Shown piece after piece: positions 1 to 6,052 of a DNA stretch of 11,459 nt. Each line of letters starts with the position of its first letter. Position 1 is the stretch's first letter. A program made the translations under genes and the position numbers. The stretch comes from Clostridia bacterium (lineage in GTDB: Bacteria; Bacillota; Clostridia; Oscillospirales; CAG-272), in assembly GCA_017408535.1 (NCBI GenBank), contig JAFQUL010000017.1, positions 1 to 11,459 on the forward strand, read 5' to 3'. Below the pieces are notes generated by a model that was given only the letters and a program-made list of their open reading frames with translations, made no database searches and had not been told where the DNA came from.

Positions 1-1
1 C

Positions 2-550
2 AAGCCTGTTGACAATCCCGAATTGTCCTATGAAGTTCAGCACTCCAATGATTACAATATACCAACGGATTTGTTACCTATGATTGATGCAGTTGATCTT
101 GTAATCGTGGGAACGTATGATGGAACTGTGTCAACTTATGCAACAGAAACTGGACAGATATATTCTATCGGAAGGGTTAGTGATTTCTATATTTTGAAAG
201 GCGAAGCATCCCTTGAAACTAAAGAAATTACATTTTACGGCGGAGCATTGCCTGTTTCGGAGTTTATGAAATATGTCCGCCCCGATATTTCTGCCAATCG
301 TGGTTTCGATAAACTAACAAAGCTTGAAGCAGACACAAAATACGTGGGTGTTCCCGTAACACAGTATTCTGCAAATCCCGTAGAAGGAACAAGATATATG
401 TTCTTACTCTCTTATGATGATTCTACCGGAGAATACTTTATTGCCTGCGACGGATACGGAGTACGAGAGATCAGCGCAGGCGGAACGGGAGTATGGGACC
501 CAGATACAGAGGAATTTGAACCGTATTTTGCAGTAACTGAAAAGAATTAA
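2..550 (+). CDS. Unrecognised protein, 3' part only (5' end outside window)
   Basis: The reading frame is open to the left edge from base 2 (starting K-P-V-D-N-P-E), so this is the C-terminal part (182 visible codons) of a longer protein. A TTG at 23 is the first possible start codon, but it has no good ribosome binding site and is probably internal. I do not recognise the family. The pattern is beta-rich: DLVIVGTYDG near the start, then YSIGRVSDFYILKG, a GG-containing stretch (FYGGALP), and a late RYMFLLSYDDSTGEYF. This recalls small secreted or lipoprotein-type proteins of Firmicutes, but only by general look. Any signal peptide would lie outside the window. The codons are AT-richer than in the structural genes downstream, and the gene ends at its own terminator, so it is probably not part of the phage late operon. 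It could be host flank or an accessory gene. Confidence 0.7.
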   Translation, partial: KPVDNPELSYEVQHSNDYNIPTDLLPMIDAVDLVIVGTYDGTVSTYATETGQIYSIGRVSDFYILKGEASLETKEITFYGGALPVSEFMKYVRPDISANRGFDKLTKLEADTKYVGVPVTQYSANPVEGTRYMFLLSYDDSTGEYFIACDGYGVREISAGGTGVWDPDTEEFEPYFAVTEKN

Positions 551-558
551 CAACAAAT

Positions 559-593
559 ATAGGATGTCAGCAACGGCATCCTATTTTGTTTTT
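559..593 (+). terminator. Rho-independent terminator of the first gene
   Basis: Perfect 8-bp stem ATAGGATG (559-566) / CATCCTAT (577-584), extended inward by C-G and T-G pairs to close a six-base AGCAAC loop. A T-rich tail (TTTTGTTTTT) follows at 584-593. It lies 9 bases after the TAA of the preceding gene and isolates that gene from mazF. Confidence 0.88.
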
Positions 594-709
594 CATATAT
601 CCCTATGGTATATCTTCCCACCGAAAAAATACTATTTGCATGACTAAAACACTCCCCTTTGCGGCAAAAATAATAATACAGATAAAAGCCGAAAGGACGT
701 GTAACGCAA

Positions 710-1054
710 ATGGAAGTTAAGCGGGGAGATATATATTATGCAGACCTGTCTCCGGTGGTGGGAAGCGAACAGGGGGGACTAAGACCTGTACTTATAGTTC
801 AGAACGACGTAGGAAACAGATACAGTCCTACCGTCATCGCGGCGGCAATAACCAGCCGCCTTGACAAATCAAGGCTCCCCACCCACATCGATATTCACGG
901 GGACAAAGCAGGTCTCTCAAGAGATTCTGTGGTGCTGCTTGAGCAGATGAGAACTCTTGACAAAAGACGGCTCAAGGAAAAAATGGGACATCTTGATGAC
1001 AATGCAATGAATGAAATAAATACCGCTATATCGGTCAGCCTCGGGCTGGAATGA
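710..1054 (+). CDS. mazF: MazF/EndoA-type endoribonuclease toxin, no adjacent antitoxin
   Basis: 114-aa PemK/MazF-family mRNA interferase. Members cut single-stranded mRNA at short sequence-specific sites in the cytoplasm; Bacillus EndoA cuts at UACAU. The family signatures are all present: RGDIYYADLSPVVGSEQGG at 5-23, RPVLIVQN at 25-32, AAITS at 45-49 and DSVVLLEQMRTLDK near residues 72-85. Arg25 and Thr48 fall at the positions of the known catalytic Arg and Thr of Bacillus MazF. Length matches the family (about 110-120 aa). The ATG at 710 has an AAAGGA (692-697) at a rather long spacing of 12. No antitoxin frame fits in the 159 bases upstream, and the downstream side is closed by a terminator, so the toxin appears as a single gene. 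Orphan EndoA-like genes do occur in Clostridia, so it may be a host gene at the phage border or a phage-carried one. The cleavage site of this protein cannot be read from the sequence. Confidence 0.95.
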   Translation: MEVKRGDIYYADLSPVVGSEQGGLRPVLIVQNDVGNRYSPTVIAAAITSRLDKSRLPTHIDIHGDKAGLSRDSVVLLEQMRTLDKRRLKEKMGHLDDNAMNEINTAISVSLGLE

Positions 1055-1067
1055 ATCTTTCAGCACC

Positions 1068-1097
1068 GCCTCTGCCTCTTTGGGCAGAGGCTTTTTT
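1068..1097 (+). terminator. Rho-independent terminator after mazF
   Basis: Perfect 9-bp GC-rich stem GCCTCTGCC (1068-1076) / GGCAGAGGC (1083-1091), six-base loop, then TTTTTT (1092-1097). It begins 14 bases after the mazF stop and separates mazF from the late operon. Confidence 0.95.
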
Positions 1098-1100
1098 ATG

Positions 1101-1133
1101 CGGAAAAAATTTTTTTATTTTTTTCGGGGGGGT
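1101..1133. other. A-, T- and G-homopolymer tracts upstream of the late promoter
   Basis: CGG, then A6, T7, a single A, T7, C and G7 in direct succession (1101-1132). The A/T part lies roughly at -70 to -49 of the start expected from the promoter at 1137-1166, which is about where UP elements bind the RNA polymerase alpha subunit. It could also be an intrinsically bent stretch. The bases can be read directly; a role in promoter strength is inference. Confidence 0.4.
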
Positions 1134-1136
1134 TGG

Positions 1137-1166
1137 GTGACTATGGGGGCGATTAGTTTTTATAAT
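1137..1166 (+). promoter_or_regulatory. Probable sigma-A promoter of the late structural operon
   Basis: A perfect -10 box TATAAT is at 1161-1166, and GTGACT at 1137-1142 (4 of 6 matches to TTGACA) lies 18 bases upstream. Transcription would start near 1173, leaving a leader of about 23 bases before the ATG at 1196. It sits directly after the mazF terminator and before an unbroken series of 11 same-strand genes, the place expected for a late-operon promoter. Confidence 0.65.
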
Positions 1167-1195
1167 GCAAGTGTCGGAAGGGAGAGAAGAAAAAA

Positions 1196-1543
1196 ATGGA
1201 CACCGAAAGCAAGAAAAGAAAAAGGAAAGGAGGGCTGAGTATACCCGGAGAAGCAAAACGCTCAAGGCGGCTGCTGGACGTATCAGACAAGCTGCTGTGC
1301 GTTATCGAAAACGCCATAGATGAATGCCTGACGGACGGAGCTGTACCCGACAAAAACACGCTGAAGCAGCTATCCGCTCTTCTGAAAGAGGTTAAAGAGA
1401 TACAGGGGGTCCTGTCTCCTCTTGAAAAGGAAAAGCAGCTGGCGGAAATAGTGCTTTTACACAAAAAGGCAGAAGAGGAAAAGAGTGACGAAGAGGGGCT
1501 GGCTGTCTTTATTACAGAGGAAGCGGCAACGTTTGCTCAATAA
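1196..1543 (+). CDS. Putative small terminase subunit-like protein
   Basis: 115 aa. The N-terminus is very basic (SKKRKRKGG at 5-13, then KRSRR), followed by a helical charged part (VSDKLLCVIENAIDECL, then LKQLSALLKEVKEIQGVLS and LEKEKQLAEIVLLHKKAEEEK) and a short tail. No classical helix-turn-helix is evident. It is the first gene of the late operon and ends 15 bases before terL, the usual place of terS, which binds the packaging site and delivers DNA to TerL. The basic end plus helical oligomer-like core fits that job. The call rests on position and general character, not on a recognised domain. The start is set by GGAGAG at 1181-1186 before the A-run and ATG. It could instead be another small phage protein. 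Confidence 0.5.
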   Translation: MDTESKKRKRKGGLSIPGEAKRSRRLLDVSDKLLCVIENAIDECLTDGAVPDKNTLKQLSALLKEVKEIQGVLSPLEKEKQLAEIVLLHKKAEEEKSDEEGLAVFITEEAATFAQ

Positions 1544-1558
1544 TGCTCCGGGAGAAAA

Positions 1559-2974
1559 ATGAAAAAACTGAAGATCGATTCCCCAAGTGACAAACAAAAG
1601 CAATTTCTCCTGGCAAGGGCAAAGCACATTGCATTCGGAGGTGCAAGAGGCGGAGGAAAATCTTGGGCGGTAAGAACGAAAGCAAAGCTGCTGGCGATAA
1701 AATATCCCGGAATAAGAATACTTATCGTAAGACGCAGTTATCCGGAGCTGATAAACAATCACATAAACATCCTGCGCCGTGAGCTTACGGGAGTGGCAAA
1801 ATACGTTGATAAAGACAAGGTGCTTAAATTTCCCGGAGGCTCCACCATAAACTTTACCTACTGTGCCTGCGATGCCGATCTTGACAGAATGCAGGGTGTG
1901 GAATACGACGTGATCTTCCTTGACGAGGCCACTCAGCTGTCTGAATACCAAATGAAGACGGTGACGGCCTGTCTGAGAGGTGTTAACGGCTTTCCCAAAA
2001 GGGTGTACTACACCTGTAACCCCGGCGGTCAGGGACACGGATATATAAAAAGGCTATTTATTGACAGAAGGTTTGAGGAGGGAGAGGATCCCGACGACTA
2101 CGTATTTATCCGCTCGCTGATAACCGACAACAAGGTACTGATGGAAAGTCAGCCGGATTACTTAAAACAGCTTTCCGCTCTTCCGCCAAAGCTGAAAAAA
2201 GCGTGGCTTGAGGGCAGTTGGGATATTTTTGACGGACAGTTTTTTGAGGAGTTCAGAGACAGACCCGAGGGGTATATCACAAGAAAGAACACCCACGTTA
2301 TCGAACCCTTTGAAATACCCGACAGCTATCAGATATACCGTTCCTTTGACTGGGGATACAACAAGCCCTTTTCCTGCGGATGGTGGGCGGTTGACAGGGA
2401 CGGTACGGCTTACCGGATCCTTGAGCTGTACGGGTGTACCGGGACAGCAAACGAAGGTGTTAAATGGACCCCGGACAAGGTCTTTTCCGAGATACACAGA
2501 ATAGAATCCGAGCACAGATGGCTAAAAAACAAGCATATTATCGGAATAGCTGACCCCGCTATATGGGATGCGGAGTCGGGAGAGAGCTTAGCCGAGAGAG
2601 CGGCAAAATACAGAGTTTTCTTTTCTCCCGGGGACAACAAGCGGATCCCAGGCTGGATGCAGATGCACTACAGGATGACCTTTGACGAAAACGGCTACGC
2701 TATGCTGTACGTTTTCAGTAACTGCAAGGCCTTTATACGCACCATTCCCTCTCTCAGATATGACGGTCAGCGCCCGGAGGATCTGGACACCGACGGCGAG
2801 GATCATATTGCAGACGAGACCAGATATTTCTGTATGCACAGACAGATAAAGCCGAGAGAAAAAACAGCAGACGGATATTCAAACGATCCCAAAAGAATAT
2901 TTCTTGACATTGATAAAAAAGACGTCCGTCCACCCTCTGTACTATCAAGAATGGAGGTAGTGGAAGGTGAATAA
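1559..2974 (+). CDS. terL: Terminase large subunit (packaging ATPase and nuclease)
   Basis: 471 aa, normal for the family. TerL is the motor that pumps phage DNA through the portal into the procapsid and cuts the concatemer. The N-terminal ATPase has a Walker A (GGARGGGKS, residues 27-35), a Walker B with catalytic Glu (VIFLDE, 118-123) and a coupling-type motif YYTCNPGG near 158-165. The C-terminal RNase H-like nuclease shows its acidic residues in order: D264 in SFDWGY, D332 in GIADPA and D415/D419 in EDHIADETRY. The gene therefore looks complete and active. The start ATG has GGGAG at 1550-1554 with four-base spacing. The end overlaps an alternative GTG start of the portal frame. Cos versus headful packaging cannot be decided here. 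Confidence 0.97.
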   Translation: MKKLKIDSPSDKQKQFLLARAKHIAFGGARGGGKSWAVRTKAKLLAIKYPGIRILIVRRSYPELINNHINILRRELTGVAKYVDKDKVLKFPGGSTINFTYCACDADLDRMQGVEYDVIFLDEATQLSEYQMKTVTACLRGVNGFPKRVYYTCNPGGQGHGYIKRLFIDRRFEEGEDPDDYVFIRSLITDNKVLMESQPDYLKQLSALPPKLKKAWLEGSWDIFDGQFFEEFRDRPEGYITRKNTHVIEPFEIPDSYQIYRSFDWGYNKPFSCGWWAVDRDGTAYRILELYGCTGTANEGVKWTPDKVFSEIHRIESEHRWLKNKHIIGIADPAIWDAESGESLAERAAKYRVFFSPGDNKRIPGWMQMHYRMTFDENGYAMLYVFSNCKAFIRTIPSLRYDGQRPEDLDTDGEDHIADETRYFCMHRQIKPREKTADGYSNDPKRIFLDIDKKDVRPPSVLSRMEVVEGE

Positions 2975-2986
2975 CAAATTAAAAAC

Positions 2987-2991
2987 GGAGG
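2987..2991 (+). promoter_or_regulatory. Ribosome binding site that fixes the portal start
   Basis: GGAGG at 2987-2991 lies five bases before the ATG at 2997. It makes that ATG a better start than the in-frame GTG at 2967, which would lie inside the end of terL and add ten residues. Confidence 0.8.
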
Positions 2992-2996
2992 AAAAA

Positions 2997-4805
2997 ATGC
3001 CATTATTTGAAAGTAAAAAGGCAAAAAACAATGAGATCCGACCGGTGCTTGATGATGAGAGCATCAGCGGAGAGGCAGTAAGTGCATTTGCAATACTTGA
3101 AGAAAAGATCGGACAGGATCAGATAGCAAATGCCAACCGCATACTGCGCAAGTACAAGGAAGGTAAAGCGAATCTTGAGAGGAAGATCATTGACAATGAG
3201 CAATGGTTCAAGCTCAGACACTGGGAATGCATGAGAAGCAACAATGAAGATGTACGTCCCGTATCGGCATGGCTTCTAAACTGTATTCTCAACAAGCACG
3301 CCGAGGCTATGGACAGCTATCCCACACCGAGCATACTTCCGAGAGAGGAAAGCGACAGGGGAGAGGCAGAGATGCTGTCATCCATTATCCCGGTAATATT
3401 AGATCAGAATGATTTTGAGCAGATATACTCTGACGTGTGGTTCTACAAGCTGAAAAGCGGTACCGGTGTATACGGCGTTTTCTGGGACAAGGATAAGCTG
3501 TCGGGGCTGGGTGATATAGCAGTAAAAAAGATAGATCTTATCAATCTTTTCTGGGAGAGCGGTGTTACAGATATTCAGAAAAGCAGAAACCTGTTCCACG
3601 TAGAGCTTCAGGACAACGATATACTTGAGGCGTCCTACCCCTTCCTTGAAGGAAAACTGGGAGGGATAACCCAGGATCTGGCAAGATACATATACGACGA
3701 CACGGTGGACACCTCCGGAAAATCGGCGGTGGTGGACTGGTACTACAAGAAAAAGTCAGGCGGCAGAACTGTCCTGCACTACGCTAAATACGTAAACGAT
3801 CAGCTTCTCTATGCAACGGAGAACGATCCCTTCCTCTCTGAAAGAGGACTTTATGACCACGGTATGTATCCCTTTATCTTTGATCCCCTTTATTCAGTAG
3901 AGGGTACGCCCGCCGGTTTCGGTTATATAGACATCGGCAAAGATGCCCAGAGCTATATAGACAGAGGCAATGCCGCCATAATGCAGAATATGCTTGCCAA
4001 CTGCCGTCCCAGACACTTTATCCGTACTGACGGATCGGTAAACGAAGAGGAATACGCAGATATGACCAAGGATTTCGTTCACGTTGACGGAAACCTGGGA
4101 CAGGACAGTATTCTGCCCATTCAGGGAAAACCGCTGAATGAAATTTACGTTCAGGTGATCAACAACAAAATAGACGAGCTCAAGGAGACCACCGGAAACC
4201 GTGACATATCCACAGGCGGCAGTTCTCACGGCGTTACCGCAGCATCCGCCATAGCCGCCATGCAGGAGGCCGGAAGTAAGCTGTCAAGAGACTCAAGTAA
4301 ATCCGCATACAGAGCATACAGAAAGGTATGCATTATGATAATTGAACTTATCCGCCAGTTCTACGATCTTCCGAGGTGCTTCAGGATACTGGGGGAAAAG
4401 GGGAGCTACAGATTCGTTAAATACGGAAACAAGGGGATACGTTCCTCTTCTGCGTCATCTTACCGTCTGCCTCTTTTTGACGTTGAGGTAAGCGCCGGTA
4501 AGGCATCCCCCTACAGCAAGATGTCCCAGAATGAACTGGCACTACAGTTCTTCTCGGCCGGCCTTTTTGACCCGAGGATATCAGATCAGGCTCTTGCCTG
4601 CATTGATATGATGGACTTTGACAGAAAGCAGTTCGTGCGGGACAAGATAGCCGGAAACGGCGAGAGCTACAAAAAGCAGCAGCTGGTAGCCGAGGCAGCC
4701 GCTGCGGCTGTAAAATCAAAAAAGGAACTTCCGGAGGCGGAAGGTGAGAGCCGTGTGACCAAGGAGGCAAGAACCCGTGCGGCAAACGCCTCTGTCCCCG
4801 GCTGA
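2997..4805 (+). CDS. Portal protein (P22-like type)
   Basis: 602 aa from the ATG at 2997. Portal proteins form the dodecameric ring at one capsid vertex through which TerL pumps DNA and to which the tail joins. Support comes from position directly after terL, length, and sequence character: a charged helical N-terminus, NEQWFKLRHWE at about 67-77, AWLLNCILNKHAEAMDSYP at about 91-109 (the portal pattern of a helix followed by proline-rich residues), an Asn/Asp-rich middle, and a C-terminal SHGVTAASAIAAMQEAGSK before a long helical part. The last 40 residues are Ala/Lys/Glu-rich and probably flexible. The length and the N-terminal pattern resemble P22/podovirus-type portals more than HK97-type portals, which are usually about 400-450 aa. 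The subfamily is judged by eye. Confidence 0.88.
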   Translation: MPLFESKKAKNNEIRPVLDDESISGEAVSAFAILEEKIGQDQIANANRILRKYKEGKANLERKIIDNEQWFKLRHWECMRSNNEDVRPVSAWLLNCILNKHAEAMDSYPTPSILPREESDRGEAEMLSSIIPVILDQNDFEQIYSDVWFYKLKSGTGVYGVFWDKDKLSGLGDIAVKKIDLINLFWESGVTDIQKSRNLFHVELQDNDILEASYPFLEGKLGGITQDLARYIYDDTVDTSGKSAVVDWYYKKKSGGRTVLHYAKYVNDQLLYATENDPFLSERGLYDHGMYPFIFDPLYSVEGTPAGFGYIDIGKDAQSYIDRGNAAIMQNMLANCRPRHFIRTDGSVNEEEYADMTKDFVHVDGNLGQDSILPIQGKPLNEIYVQVINNKIDELKETTGNRDISTGGSSHGVTAASAIAAMQEAGSKLSRDSSKSAYRAYRKVCIMIIELIRQFYDLPRCFRILGEKGSYRFVKYGNKGIRSSSASSYRLPLFDVEVSAGKASPYSKMSQNELALQFFSAGLFDPRISDQALACIDMMDFDRKQFVRDKIAGNGESYKKQQLVAEAAAAAVKSKKELPEAEGESRVTKEARTRAANASVPG

Positions 4806-4819
4806 GACGAGGTAAAAGG

Positions 4820-5215
4820 ATGATAAAAGCAGAATATACGGTAAACGGAGGCGCCGCACTGCTGTCTGTAAAGGGACACGCAGGCTACGGTGAGCCGGGC
4901 AAGGATATCGTCTGCGCCGCCTGCTCTGCCCTTACCGAGACACTTGCCGCCCGTTTTTGTGACCGCGACGGACCCGGGAAATTCAGCACAGAACGGGGAG
5001 ACGCAACATTTTTAGTCTCCCGTGTTCCCGGCAGAGAGAGCAGTTACAGCGCTCTCAGAACAGATATGGAATTTGCGGTAAGGGGTCTTGAGCTGCTGGC
5101 TCAGAACTATCCACGTTACGTAAAAATAAACAAAAAGTTTGGTATCGGCATTACGCCTTCAGATAACCAAAAGAGTCGCCCACTTACGGGCAGAAAGGAA
5201 AGCATAAATGCATAA
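4820..5215 (+). CDS. prp: Prp-family cysteine protease (phage-encoded capsid/scaffold protease candidate)
   Basis: 131 aa. Prp is the Firmicutes protease that removes the N-terminal extension of ribosomal protein bL27, and it has been implicated in trimming capsid and scaffold proteins of staphylococcal phage 80alpha. The family active site is present: GHA with His20 and DIVCAACSAL with Cys32, spaced as in Prp. Family features continue to ELLAQNYPRYVKI. About 25 further residues follow, making it longer than the usual 105-110 aa. The start ATG has GAGGT (4809-4813) six bases upstream. The gene sits between portal and scaffold, the classic slot for a phage maturation protease, and overlaps the scaffold start by 8 bases. 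The next two genes encode proteins whose N-termini carry Prp-type cleavage motifs, so the likely substrates are its neighbours. No HK97- or ClpP-type protease is seen. Confidence 0.92.
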   Translation: MIKAEYTVNGGAALLSVKGHAGYGEPGKDIVCAACSALTETLAARFCDRDGPGKFSTERGDATFLVSRVPGRESSYSALRTDMEFAVRGLELLAQNYPRYVKINKKFGIGITPSDNQKSRPLTGRKESINA

Positions 5216-6035
5216 CTTAAGAAAAAAAGGTATCGACCTTACCCTCTTCGGAGAATCGGCAGATCTTCCGGCAGAGGTCGGCGTAAACGGGACTGACGCC
5301 GAGTCCCGGGAAAAGAGCGTAAACATCCCTGCAGAAAACAGTTCTGCCGGCGATGATTCCCTTAACGCTCAGAGGGAAAATGACACAAGTAATGCCGAAG
5401 CCAAGCGGCAGGCGGAATTTGAACGTCTGATAAAGGAAGAGTACAAGGATCTTTATGACAAAAGGGTGAGTGAAACGGTAAGACGTCGGCTGAAGTCCGC
5501 AAAGGATACCGAGGCCAGGTACAACCGCATAAAACCCGCCCTTGAGTTTCTCTCAAAGCATTACGGCTCCATTCCCGAGGATGCCGATATCCGAGACAGC
5601 TCTGACGAAGAAAACGGCAGAGCGCCACTCGAGCAAAGAAAAACAGACGATGAGATAAGAGCCATCGCTGACAGCAGAGTAAGAGTCTGGGTAAAGGATG
5701 CAGGAGAATTAAAAGAGGTGTACCCTTCCTTTGATCTGAGACAGGAGATGTCCGACAGAAGATTCACACAGCTGTTAAAGAGCGGTGTTGACGTAAGAAC
5801 GGCCTATGAGGTACTGCACAAAAATGAGATCATCCCCGCAATAATGAATTATGCCAAAAAAAGCGCGGAGGAGAGAATAACCAATACTATCCTTGCAAAC
5901 GGTATCAGGCCCAGCGAAAACGGACTGTCCCCCGGCTCACCGGCTATCGTCAAGAATGATGTGTCAAAGCTTACCCGTGATGACAGGCGGGAGATAATTC
6001 GCCGTGTCCAGCGGGGAGAAAAGATCAAATTCTGA
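5208..6035 (+). CDS. Capsid scaffold protein
   Basis: 275 aa, very charged and mostly helical or disordered. A low-complexity, Asn/Ser/Asp/Glu-rich stretch (about 20-65) leads to a Lys/Arg/Glu-rich helical core (about 66-110), an acidic patch, a further helical region, and a C-terminus with KNDVSKLTRDDRREIIRRVQ. The basic C-terminal helix is what scaffolds commonly use to bind the capsid protein. It stands directly before the capsid gene, as expected for a protein that directs procapsid assembly and then leaves. The N-terminus (MHNLRKKG, then IDLTLFGE) holds a Prp-type cleavage motif. Translation is coupled to the protease gene by an 8-base overlap, with AAAGGA at 5194-5199. The role comes from position and composition; scaffold sequences diverge quickly. 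Confidence 0.82.
   Translation: MHNLRKKGIDLTLFGESADLPAEVGVNGTDAESREKSVNIPAENSSAGDDSLNAQRENDTSNAEAKRQAEFERLIKEEYKDLYDKRVSETVRRRLKSAKDTEARYNRIKPALEFLSKHYGSIPEDADIRDSSDEENGRAPLEQRKTDDEIRAIADSRVRVWVKDAGELKEVYPSFDLRQEMSDRRFTQLLKSGVDVRTAYEVLHKNEIIPAIMNYAKKSAEERITNTILANGIRPSENGLSPGSPAIVKNDVSKLTRDDRREIIRRVQRGEKIKF
5232..5252 (+). other. Prp-type cleavage motif in scaffold N-terminus
   Basis: Codons 9-15 encode IDLTLF|G, with cleavage predicted after Phe14. It is aligned with the bL27 leader motif LNLQFF|A cut by Staphylococcus Prp: hydrophobic-Asn/Asp-Leu-x-hydrophobic-Phe, then a small residue. Removal would strip the basic leader MHNLRKKG together with the motif. The match is visible in the sequence; cleavage itself is inferred. 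Confidence 0.68.
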
Positions 6036-6052
6036 AAACAAAGGAGAAAAAC

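Noticed and set aside
586..614. Possible mazF promoter (TTGTTT, 17 bases, TATATC)
   Set aside because: Only weak matches to both boxes (3 of 6 and 4 of 6), and it overlaps the T-rich tail of the terminator. No better mazF promoter was found by eye, so none is annotated.
1101..1126. A/T-rich near-palindrome as a second terminator
   Set aside because: The pairing would be almost only A-T with an eight-base loop, and it follows a much better terminator. The homopolymer tracts fit a promoter-upstream element better.
1457..2038. Long open frame on the minus strand (193 codons) opposite terL
   Set aside because: It is antisense to the conserved ATPase motifs of terL, has Cys/Phe/His-rich composition and no ribosome binding site, so it is a shadow. 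The same holds for the other minus-strand frames at 2162-3024, 3894-4229, 4417-4879, 5362-5767, 8613-9561 and 10643-10861.
2967..2996. GTG start for the portal, overlapping terL
   Set aside because: The ATG at 2997 has a perfect GGAGG five bases upstream; the GTG would add ten residues (from VNNKLKTEEK) that encode that ribosome binding site itself.
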